A stretch of DNA of 44,283 nucleotides from a virus. Positions 1 through 10,100 of the stretch are shown piece by piece. The stretch covers positions 1 to 44,283 of the IMG/VR virus record IMGVR_UViG_3300007541_000040, one strand, 5' to 3'. Numbering within the stretch: the stretch's first letter is position 1; each line of letters begins with the position of its first letter. The notes below the pieces were generated by a model. It searched no databases and had not been told where the DNA came from. It saw nothing but the letters and a program-made list of their open reading frames with translations. The position numbers were made by a program, and so were the translations under genes.

Positions 1-2
1 AT

Positions 3-467
3 TGGACGGCTAATATTACAACGCCTGGAGGTCAAGGAACAGGAAACTTTAGCAGCTGGAGGATTCGAGAAAGAGGGTTGCATCACGAGATACCAAGGGA
101 CACTTTGGCGGCAGTGACGCTTCAGTACATAGGAACAGTTTCTTCTATTGAAGGCAACACGGTTACGTTCAGTTCCCCTGTATCTTCAATGTATGTTCCG
201 TATGAATCTCAGCTATATGTTGGTAATCAATACGTTAGCTCTGACTTTTTGTCGTTTTCCACCGCGTACTCCATGAACGTTACCGATGCATCAGGGGTTA
301 GCACTGGTGACGATGTATACATTTCTTTTGCTGACTCAGGAGACCCAATACGGGATTATTTTTGTGTCATCACCCTTACAAACAACTCAACAAATCAATA
401 CGAACTATTCTCAGTAAACACTCACTTTGACAGATCAAACTTGGGTGCTGAACTGAGCCAAAAATAA
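3..467 (+). CDS. C-terminal part of a virion-associated protein (5' end outside window)
   Basis: The reading frame is open from the first bases of the window, so the gene starts upstream; the TTG at 78 is internal and not a convincing start. The visible ~154 residues are rich in Ser, Thr, Asn, Val and Tyr with almost no Cys or Lys, as in beta-structured tail or head-completion proteins. The segment around CVITLTNNSTNQYELFSVNT and the ending THFDRSNLGAELSQK look like a conserved C-terminal module, but I cannot name the family. It lies six bases upstream of the first ejection-type protein gene, so a structural role is inferred from position. Function unassigned. Confidence 0.7.
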   Translation, partial: WTANITTPGGQGTGNFSSWRIRERGLHHEIPRDTLAAVTLQYIGTVSSIEGNTVTFSSPVSSMYVPYESQLYVGNQYVSSDFLSFSTAYSMNVTDASGVSTGDDVYISFADSGDPIRDYFCVITLTNNSTNQYELFSVNTHFDRSNLGAELSQK

Positions 468-473
468 TACACA

Positions 474-1358
474 ATGGATCCACTAACTATAGCTGCATTA
501 GCGCAAGGATTAACAGGAGCAACCCAAGCTATTATGGGGTTTGCCGATAGAAGAAGAGCGAAAGATCGCCTTTACGGAGAGAAGGGAGAGGACGGAACCA
601 GATCGGGTGGCCTCCTCGACAAACAGCTTCCTATGCTGCAAACGCCTGAGATGTACAACAAGATGTACAAGGCAGCTCAGAACAGCAAAGCCTTTCAAGC
701 TGAAAAGCAAGCGGCAGACCAAAGGTTTAGCAATATAGTCAACTCATTGGGTAGCGGCAGAGAGCGAATGGCGGCGACTACAGGAGCGGCAAGACAGAAC
801 TTTTCTGACATAGCCAACGCATCAGCAAGACAGCAACAGCAGGAGATACAAGCTGGAACCAATTTGGCTAACGCTCAGTTTCAAACGAATCAGTTCAATA
901 CTCAGGCGGGTATCAATAAGCAGATGTTTGATTTGCAAGCAGCTTTGGGTGGATATCAAGCGGGTACAGAAACGGGCTTGTCGGGATTGGGTGCTGGATT
1001 GGAAGGATTTGGTGTGGCTGCGGGTAATGAGTTTGGACAGGGATCAGTAAACGATATGCTTGCTTTCTTAGGGCGAACTACTCAAACAAATCAACAACCT
1101 ATTCAAGGCAGTCAAGAGGAAGGTGGTTCTGTCAGGCTCGACGGGGAGTTTAATCACGAGTCCAATCCCAAGTATGTGTACAACGACAGAGGGGAAGTAG
1201 AGGCTGAGATGACAGGCGACGAGACGTTGGTGTTCAACCCTGAGCAGCGCGAGTTCTTGAAGATGATTATGATGAAGTTGATGAGAAACGGAGAGATAAC
1301 ACAAGGTGACGTAGACCCTGAGGAAGCAAGGGAGGTACTTCACGCATTTATGAAGTAA
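474..1358 (+). CDS. Putative internal virion / ejection protein, small subunit (T7 gp14-like position)
   Basis: 294 aa. It starts with a short hydrophobic N-terminus (MDPLTIAALAQGLTGATQAI), followed by a long Gln/Ala-rich helical stretch (about residues 60-180, many QQ, NQ and AQ pairs) and a Gly-rich segment (about 160-200). The C-terminal part contains 'GEFNHESNPKYV' and 'EMTGDETLVFNPEQ', which I recall from structural proteins of Bacteroidetes phages. The order 294, 917, 2532 aa parallels T7 gp14-gp15-gp16, the proteins that leave the capsid and build the DNA-ejection conduit. The assignment is by gene order and composition, not by a catalytic motif. The next gene starts two bases after the stop, suggesting coupling. 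Confidence 0.55.
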   Translation: MDPLTIAALAQGLTGATQAIMGFADRRRAKDRLYGEKGEDGTRSGGLLDKQLPMLQTPEMYNKMYKAAQNSKAFQAEKQAADQRFSNIVNSLGSGRERMAATTGAARQNFSDIANASARQQQQEIQAGTNLANAQFQTNQFNTQAGINKQMFDLQAALGGYQAGTETGLSGLGAGLEGFGVAAGNEFGQGSVNDMLAFLGRTTQTNQQPIQGSQEEGGSVRLDGEFNHESNPKYVYNDRGEVEAEMTGDETLVFNPEQREFLKMIMMKLMRNGEITQGDVDPEEAREVLHAFMK

Positions 1359-1359
1359 T

Positions 1360-4113
1360 ATGCTTACAAAAGGAATACAAGCTTCGACGAGGAAGGACGG
1401 GCCGTTCGACGGGCTCACTAAACAGCTTATGAAGCAAAAGGAGGAACAGAGGAAGCAAGCTGATCTGTTTAGCCAAAACATGGGGGTGGTGAATGCCAAC
1501 GCTGCAAGCCTTGGGAAAAAGCACTTGGGTGTTGTTCAGACGTGGACTGACGGCATAGAGCAGATGATGGGGTACTATGCTCAGAAACCTTCTGACGAGG
1601 TGAAGCGGACTATTGCCAACCAAATGGCTATGGTGAATCAGTACATCACCAGCGCTAAGGAGTTGCAGAACGTAAACAATGCGTCCCTTGCTTCTGTGAT
1701 GGAGGACCCAACAGCTTATATCGACACTTTAGATAAAGCAACCGCTGAGTACAATAGAATTCATAACGAGCCATATCAAAATCTTACTTTCGATCCGTTA
1801 AAGGGTGTCCTTATGTCTGACGGTGAGTCAGAACCAGTGTCTGTTTTCCAAGACAAGTATATCAACGGAAGCGATGCGTTGGTATTTATGAAGCGTGGCT
1901 TATTAGAAAAAGTAGATCCTATAGGCACTTACGCTGCTGAGAACTACGATAAGTTTGCTGCTGTAAAAACAGAAGATCTTTTGTCTTCTGTTGAAAATGC
2001 ATTTATGGCCGCTCAAGGCGAGGAAGAGTTGGGGCAAAGAGCTGTTTCTCATTACTTACAAAGTCAAGGGAAATTAAATGCAATAAGGAGTGAGGAGCAA
2101 CTAAATAATTTAATGGCTCAAACGCTTGCAGATCCTGAAGAGTACGAAAAGGCTTTGAAGTGGTATGCTGGCGAGGAGGCTAAAGCTATGCAAAAGAGCA
2201 GAATGGATGAACAGGCCAAGTTAGCTGCCGATAAAAAAGCTGCCGAGGACAAGATATTCCAAGGTTATTTTGACCCTGAGGGTGATTTAGAGATCGCAGA
2301 TATTCAAGCTTCATCTATAGAAGGCTTGCCATCAATAGATGGAATAGATTGGGAGACAGCTGATAGAGACGTAATACACGAAGCAAACATATCCACGGTG
2401 GGGTTCAAAGACATGAAGGTGTTTACCAACCCAGTGGACCATTCTGTCGCCCCCGCTTTGTTGGGTGAGGACGAAAGGATTGTTGCTGTCAATGTCGGTG
2501 CTGATGGTAATTTTTATGTTCTTAGAGAAGAGATTGTGCCAGGTGAAGGAACGAGTATGACAGATTCCACAGTGGGTACGGACACTGAGGATCAGATTAA
2601 GCAGTATGTAGAGGTGTTAGACCCTGAGTCTGATATAGCAAGAACCATCATAGAATATCGTGGTGGCAAAGACACTTATGCCTCTTTGCTTAGGCAGTCT
2701 ATAGAAAACTCTGCGAGAGAAAGAGACAGACGGGTTAAAGAGAAATGGGAGAGAGTAAAGACAGCACAAGAAACAAGACAGCAAGAAGCTGCTCCTGCTT
2801 CTCAAGAAATGGAAATAGTACAGCCAACTCAGCAAACGCCTACTAACGAAGAGCGAGTAGAGGCTATGTTTGAAAGCGGTGCTTTAGGCAAACAGTCACC
2901 TATGACCTCCGACGTTAATTCAACAAATGTATGGGACGACAACATCTTTACAAGGGGTAACGCGAAGAGAGAGAACCCTTATATGTACAGGGTTGCAAGA
3001 GCGTTGATCAACAGAGGGTACAACGAGCAACAGATCGCTGAGACACTCAATTCACCTCAGTTCGCTACGTCGCTTGAGAACGCAGGGCTGAACAGAAGGG
3101 CTGGGATTCTCAACAGAGCGGCTTCAAATGTGATCGACGCTATTATGCCTGGTAAGTGGGAGAGTGGGTACGCAAAAGATCTTAAGGCTATGACCAACAT
3201 AGCTGAAAACATGATCAAAGGAGTAGAGCCTACGCCTCAGCAAACACCAACGGAAGAAGTAGCAGGTCCAGCGGCATCGCCCGAAGTAACGTCAGAGCCA
3301 AAAACTCAGGTAGAGATACCCAAGACAAATGGAGAGCCTGAAATTCTTGATTTAGGAAGCACTATACCTATCGTAGACGAAGGCGAATTGCAGTTAAAAA
3401 CGGACGCAATACAGCAAGCTCATGCTGACACAATAAACTCTTTAAAGGCTTCTCTTCCAATTGATTACGCCCCTAATGACGAGCTTACATCAATAGGTCA
3501 GGATGTGATAAACAACAACCCTGACGTCCTTCAAAACCCTATATCTTTTATTCTTAGAAATCACTACTCTTTGGATGAAAACAATATAGACCATCAGGCA
3601 ACTATAGCTGGGTTTTTCAAAAACGCTGGGGCTACTAATATTGGCGGAAGGGATGTTTCAATGCAGCCAGCATTAGTAACAGCGGATACTTTTGCTTGGT
3701 GCGGAGCGTTTGCTGACCACGTGCTCACAAACGTCGGCGCGGGAAGACTCCGTACTAGTGATAATTTTGATAGGCTTAGAGCAAGAAAGTATGTTGATTT
3801 AGGAGAGCCTATAGCGCAAGGATGGGATGGGGTTGATAAGGCTAAACCAGGTGATATTGTTGTAATTGAAGGGCCTGAAGGTGCTCACGTTGCCTTCTTC
3901 ACGGAGGCAAAGGGTGGAGATATATACTTATTAGGAGGCAACCAGAGCGACCAAGTTAAGGTAGCTAAGTTTAGTCCTGACAGCACAAAGATTCTCGCTA
4001 TAAATAGATTGAACGCCGAAATGGGGGCGTTGACTCAAGGGGAAAGAGATTTCTTAGCGGAAGAGATAAATATAGCTTATCAAAGCAAACAAAGCACATC
4101 AACCACAAGATAA
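1360..4113 (+). CDS. Ejection-type virion protein with C-terminal CHAP/TIGR02594-like peptidoglycan hydrolase domain
   Basis: 917 aa. The first ~600 residues are mostly charged and helical (coiled-coil-like around 440-480). Gln/Pro/Thr-rich linkers (about 470-490 and 625-665) lead to a C-terminal enzyme domain. That domain shows the TIGR02594/CHAP layout: FAWCGAF with Cys781, KPGDIVVI, GAHVAFF with His843, and LLGGNQSDQV with Asn861, i.e. a Cys-His-Asn triad. Such enzymes cleave peptide bonds of peptidoglycan. In an internal virion protein this would open the wall locally during DNA entry, a task done in T7 by the transglycosylase domain of gp16. It overlaps the next start by one base (TAATG). 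The role in entry is inferred from position between the other two ejection-type genes; the triad is visible in the sequence. Confidence 0.7.
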   Translation: MLTKGIQASTRKDGPFDGLTKQLMKQKEEQRKQADLFSQNMGVVNANAASLGKKHLGVVQTWTDGIEQMMGYYAQKPSDEVKRTIANQMAMVNQYITSAKELQNVNNASLASVMEDPTAYIDTLDKATAEYNRIHNEPYQNLTFDPLKGVLMSDGESEPVSVFQDKYINGSDALVFMKRGLLEKVDPIGTYAAENYDKFAAVKTEDLLSSVENAFMAAQGEEELGQRAVSHYLQSQGKLNAIRSEEQLNNLMAQTLADPEEYEKALKWYAGEEAKAMQKSRMDEQAKLAADKKAAEDKIFQGYFDPEGDLEIADIQASSIEGLPSIDGIDWETADRDVIHEANISTVGFKDMKVFTNPVDHSVAPALLGEDERIVAVNVGADGNFYVLREEIVPGEGTSMTDSTVGTDTEDQIKQYVEVLDPESDIARTIIEYRGGKDTYASLLRQSIENSARERDRRVKEKWERVKTAQETRQQEAAPASQEMEIVQPTQQTPTNEERVEAMFESGALGKQSPMTSDVNSTNVWDDNIFTRGNAKRENPYMYRVARALINRGYNEQQIAETLNSPQFATSLENAGLNRRAGILNRAASNVIDAIMPGKWESGYAKDLKAMTNIAENMIKGVEPTPQQTPTEEVAGPAASPEVTSEPKTQVEIPKTNGEPEILDLGSTIPIVDEGELQLKTDAIQQAHADTINSLKASLPIDYAPNDELTSIGQDVINNNPDVLQNPISFILRNHYSLDENNIDHQATIAGFFKNAGATNIGGRDVSMQPALVTADTFAWCGAFADHVLTNVGAGRLRTSDNFDRLRARKYVDLGEPIAQGWDGVDKAKPGDIVVIEGPEGAHVAFFTEAKGGDIYLLGGNQSDQVKVAKFSPDSTKILAINRLNAEMGALTQGERDFLAEEINIAYQSKQSTSTTR

Positions 4114-7100
4114 TGGAGCCGAAGACAGCACAAGAATATTTTAATCACTTCATTCGCTACAATATGGATGTCCCGTCGGCATCCAACATGATGAGGCTGT
4201 TGAAGCCTGACGAAGAGGTGGCTAATGAGGCCATGAAACTTCTCTACGACTATAGGGGGCAAAATCCTATATCGGAGAACACAAAGCAACTAAACCCTAC
4301 TGTCGATAAAGTTATGGGGGCTATACCTGGTGCTTATGATGCTGCAAAGGATAAAGCTCTGAGGGAGGTGTTGCAAAAGAATAATATAGTTCCTGAGCAG
4401 TTTATGATGGAGAATCCTGATGCTGATATTCTCCATGTAATTCAAGCTACTAACCCTGATTATGTAGAGCAAAGAAACAAGGCAGAAAACGCTGTCTATG
4501 AAAGCGGATTGCCTGGCATAGGCCCTATGGGTATGTTTGAGTTTCAGTCTTCTGAAGATAAGCCGTCTGGGATATTGGACTTTCTTCAGTTCAGTGGATC
4601 TGGTGGTGTCCAAAACACCCTCTCCGACACAAAGAGAAACGAGTACTTAGACAGATTGGATTCAAGGGCTGTACAGGCTTTTGAGAGTGAGTATATACTT
4701 CCTCAAATAAATGAGGAGATTAGAAAGCTTATCCCTGAAGACTTTTATAAAAACAAAGAGGCTGTTGGTGAGCTGGAGAGAGGCTTAAGAGAGAGGCTTA
4801 AAGACGAGGGGTTGACCTTCGGCATGGATATAGACAATGACGGGCTGATCGGATTGAAGGGTGTTGATGAAGAGGATACAGAGTCAGCGTTTGGTAAGAG
4901 CCTGTCTGAGCTTGGCATAGGTTTCTTAGAGTTGTCAAACTTTGCATTCGATTGGGGTGAGGAGCCAACCGACGACGTGGAGTACGATGAAGAGGATATA
5001 ACTTACTTCAACGCTATGTTTGACAGGGGTATAAAGAAAGAGCTAGCAAAGAGATGGAGAAATGAGTACGTCACTAACGCCAAGTCTATCGACGAGATTA
5101 ATGCCAAGGTAGAAGCAGAAGGCGCTTCTTTCGATTCGTTCCTTGACTACTTCGGTGTTATGGGGGATTTGATGGCATCAAGTATAGTCCCTATGACAGA
5201 GGTGGGGTTGACAGCATTAGTAACAAAGAAAGCGGGTAAGAGGGCGTGGAACAAGATGGCTGCAAGCCCTAACAAGTTTATTAAGAATCACGTCAATACT
5301 ACTCAGATGACCACAACAGGTATCCTTGCTACAGGATTGCAGATGGTGCACGTCAGAGAGAACGTAAAAGACGAGGCGTGGTATCAGAACCTTGATAACA
5401 TGCAGAAGTTTATGTACACTAGCATACAAGCAGCTGGTGAGGTAGTTCCTGCGTTGATAGGCGGTGCGATCATATCGAGGGGTGTTAACAAGCTGAAGGC
5501 TTCTGCTTTCGAGGCTAAGGCAGAGAGCAGTTACCTGAAGATGGTAGGTAAGGTGATGGGGACAGCCTTAGCTAGTATGGGCAGAGGTTTTGCAGAAGAG
5601 GCTATAACAGAGGGTGTTACGTCAGCTATTCAGTACTATAACGACTATAAGTATCGCACTTTAGGTGGTGATCCGAATGCTAAGTTTGACGTAGAGGAGA
5701 TGTGGAACAGAACCGTCAGCGCAGCAATGGCTGGCGGTGTTATGGGTTTGGCGTTTGCTGGATTGGGATCTACGGTTGGCACAGCTGTCGGCATAACAAA
5801 AGGTATTGCCGAAGTCAAGGACAAAAGAAAAATGGACTCTGATCCCAAGTACAGGGAGTTCAGACACAACGTAGAAACCATATCCTCAGATCCTACCATA
5901 AAGGCAGCAAAGAATGAGATAGACCAGCTCGCCAAGCAGCTCAAGAACGCCAAAACACCTGAAGAAAAGCAAGAACTACAGAACAGGCTCGATGAGGTGG
6001 CAAGCAACATGGGGGTGAGACACGCTGCTATAGTAAAAGCCTATCAGCAGCTACAGGAAGAAAATCCAGCCTTGCATCAAAAGCTTTTTAACGTTAACTC
6101 GTTGATAAACAACTTAGTAGCAAGATACAAAGCTATTTCTGTTGATGATTCCCCAGCTAAAGGCGGTATAGAGAAGCAGTTGCATGATGCCATTAGAAGG
6201 CGTTCCGAGTTGGAGACAGAGGGTAACGTTCAGCAAAAGGTTGCGGACCAAATCAACGGGAAGCTTAACGAAGTAAACACCAAGATTGGTCGGTTCAGAA
6301 TGAAGCAGGGGTATGCACCTCAGTCTATGACCATCGACGCTCAGGTTGATGAGACGCTTCGTGCCGCAGAGGTAGAGAGGGCTTTGAACAGCCTGTCTAC
6401 ACACACCAAGGAGCAGATGAAGGAGACGTACGGCGTGATGAGAAAGACTTTCAACTTACCAGCTGAACAGGCTTATCACGCTGCCGAGATAGCCAACAGG
6501 ATGATAGGTAATATGGCTCGTCGATCTGGCATGTCCTTCGATGCTGCTCGTGCTCTTATTGTTTTCAAAAAGGGAGACAAGGGCATGGAGGCTGGGTTAA
6601 AGAAGGGCGGTAAAGCCTTGTTCCAAAACAACTACTTAGATCGTAGGACTGGCTTAAGGTACGAGTACGACAAAAACTCAAAGAGATTTGAGCAACTGAA
6701 AGCAGATGGTAGGATAACAGAAGACAAAACGTTAGCTGATTTCGAAGGGGAGTTCATGTGGGTTCACGGACCAGATGACGCAGGTACAATGAACATATAC
6801 GTAGGCAATGATTTGGTCTACGAGGGCAAAGGTGGGGCTTACTACCCGATGAAGTTCGCTGATCAAAATGCTTTTTGGGCGTCTAGGGGTAAGACTCTTG
6901 CTGAGAATGCAGCTAAGACCTTGAACGAAGCGGCAAGGAAGAGCAAGAGCGGAAACGCTATGATGTCCTTGATGACGGGGAATTTCGCTAAGATCCTCAA
7001 CTCATCGCTTGGCTATAGAGGCGCTGTTGAATTATTGATAGGTTTATCAAAGAAGAGAAAGGGTCTTGGTATCACGCCTGACATGATCAAGGCCGCTATG

Positions 7101-10100
7101 ATCAGAACGTTAGAAAAAGATGATAAGGCTAATGGGATTAGTGAGAGATCTAGTCTAAACAAAGTCAAAGAACGATTCTACGAGTCTTATGACGATATGT
7201 CCTTCGATGACAGAGCTAAGATGTTTCATAGCAGCAACAACAGTTTTTTAGGGGAACTATCTGTTTTATTAAAAAAACTTCCTAAAGAACAGCAATTAGC
7301 TATAAGACAGGTCATAAGAAACCCATACTCTACAGGTGGTGCTGAAGCGTCAAGAACATCTTTAGTTGACGGCTTGTCTTATATGTTGGCTGAGCCTCAT
7401 GTAAGGGACTTATATAGAAAATACCCAACAGGGTCGTTTGCCTACGCTGTAGTAGAGGCTGTTCGACCTGAGGGGATGTCAAAGGACGAGGATCTTATTT
7501 ACGCTGAGGAAAGCGATTTACACGAAAGCTATCCTTATATGCTCAAGGTTAAACCTGGTGTACAGGTTAAGATACACTTCCTTCAAGAGCATGTAGAGTA
7601 CAATGACTCGTTTATGGATCCCGAAACAGGATTGACTCAGGGTTTAGAACTAAGCGAGGTAGGGAAGCCCAAGTCATACTTCGGGGGTCAGATACAAGCT
7701 TCTACCATGCCTATGCAGGTGAAAACAGAGCATAGTAGGGTCGGTGAGATAGAGTGGTTAGAAACGCCGATTCAGAATATGAAGGAGTCTGGTATATCCA
7801 GCAGAAACGAAATCGTACAACAGGCTGCTAACGATTTATACGAAGGAAAGATAACCAACGAAGAGTTTCAACAGATAGTAGCTGAAAACTCACCTATTGA
7901 TGAAATCATAAAGTTCTTTAAGGCTGTTGATGAAAATCATGCTGCTGAGGGTTTAGGAAATAAGGCTGACAAAATGTTCAAGCCGTTTGTTAATCCAGAT
8001 ACAGGCGAGAAGTTAGAAAAGGTTGGTTTGAGGCTAGATATACCCGCGTATCTAAATAAGAACGCTTGGGTTGTGTCCGTTCACGACGGAACCGTAGCCA
8101 ATGGAAAGGTAGCGAGCTATATGCCAGCTGCACGATTAACAAACGTAGAGTTTGTTACCGATCCTAATATTGCCATAAACATAGCCAAAGGCAAGTCAAA
8201 GAGCACATTCGCAAGGATGATTGGAACGCCTGTAGATATTGAAGGGGAGACTTGGAATGAAGTAGGAGAGAATGGTCAGAGAATGATTGAAGAGATTGTT
8301 GACTCTCCTAATTGGACTCAGGTAGGAATGAACCCTTTTCGGCATTCTTTCTTTTGGGACAGGGTAACAAAAGCACCTGTTGTAAGTGCTGATGAGGTAA
8401 TACAGGTTGGAGGTAACGTGTATGCTAAGAACGTTCAGTATGCTGCAAAAACAGACGATAGGTTTAAAGTAAAAGACCCAAAGGTCAAGCCTGTTAAGCA
8501 GCAAAAGCTTAATAAAAAAGGAGAGCCGCAGTTTAACAAGGATGGAAGTCCTATAATGGAAACCATCTACACCTACCTCAAAGACGCTAACGGCAAGGAC
8601 ATGCTGTTCCAAGACAGCAAGGGCGCTATGGTCGTGGAGGATTCAAGGTTCATTGTCTACTCACTGACAGATCCTGATGTTTCAACACCGCTGCACGAGT
8701 TGGCTCACGTATTCGAACACTACTTGACCCCTGAGGAAAGGGCTCAGATAATGGCTTGGGCGGGGCATGACACTTGGACAAGAGAGACCTCAGAAGCCTT
8801 TGCTCGTGGGTTTGAGAAATTCTTGTCAGAGAAGGCTGCTGACGTGACGTTATCTCCTGGAATGAAGAAGCTGTTTGGCAAGTTTCGTGAGTGGCTTCTC
8901 GACATATACCAAGGCATAACAGGCAGCGAGATAGATTTGGAGTTAAACGCTCCGATGAGAAACATCTACAACAAGATGATAGAGCCTACTCCTGAGCAGA
9001 ACAGAAGGTTCTTCAAGGAGAGCAGAAACCAACCCAACAACAAAGTAGCCGACGACGAGTCCCAATCAGTACAAGCAAAGCAGTTAGATAGGACTAAGTT
9101 GGAAATGCTTGGCATAGTCTTGGACAGGATGTTTGGAGACAGGTACAGGGAGGTGAAGGAATTGGTGAAGGATATTGAAAGCAAGCTGCCACGGGCTCTT
9201 AGGTTCTCTTCCAGGGAGCAATTGTTCTACGGAAGATCTGCCGCGAGGTTAGAGGACGCAAAGAGGGAGATGTTTGAGCCCTTCCACAAGAAGAGGTCAG
9301 AGGCTGGTGTCTCTTTGGATATGTTGAGTGAGTTCTTACATGCGCTGCATGCGGGAGAGCGTAACGCGATGATCTTTGAAAGGTCTCAAGGACAGGTTCA
9401 GGATGGCAGCGGAATGAGCTCACAAGAAGCTCGGGAAGTGTTCGGAAAGTACAACGAGCGTCAGTTGGCTGTGCTGAGAGACTTGGCTAACGATGTGTAC
9501 GCGATGCTCGCAGAGATACGTGAGCTTCAGGTTGAGTACGGATTGGAGTCGCAGGAAACCATCGACGCTTACGAGAACATGTTCCAATTCTACGTTCCGC
9601 TGCGAGGATTTGCTGATGCTGATTATGAACAGCAAACAGATGCGGGCGTTAAGCTTCCATCAGGAACAGGGTTTTCTGTTAGAGGCAGCGGGAACCTTAA
9701 GGCAAAGGGTAGAAAAACACAGGCGGCAAATATACTGCTTCAGATAGAGCGTATGCATGCGGCAACACTATTAGCTGGTGAACGTAACACTGTCATCAAC
9801 TCGCTTTACGATTTGGCTGCTAACAACCCAGATCCATCTGTTTGGACAATAACAAACCAACGACCTGAGGGTAAGATGATGGATCATGCTGTAGAGATTC
9901 GTAGAGATGGTCAGAGGTCTTATATCGTCTTTGCTGACAGGAGATATGCTGACCAACTCAACAACGCCCCTGGCAAGAAGCTGCAAGCGTTTATGGATGT
10001 GTTGGAAGCAACTAAGATTAGAAGCCTCAATAACTTCCTGCGATCTAGTTTCACTACGCTGAGCCCCGCGTTCGTATTCGTAAACTACTTTAGGGATGCT

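Noticed and set aside
4845-4875. DIDNDGLIG segment in the giant ejection protein as an RNA-polymerase DxDxD motif
   Set aside because: The spacing and flanks look like a calcium-loop-type sequence and no other polymerase motif is nearby.
9493-9747. Open frame of 84 codons on the + strand inside the giant ejection gene
   Set aside because: It lies wholly inside the 2532-aa gene, has no homologue in the window and a composition expected of a chance frame.
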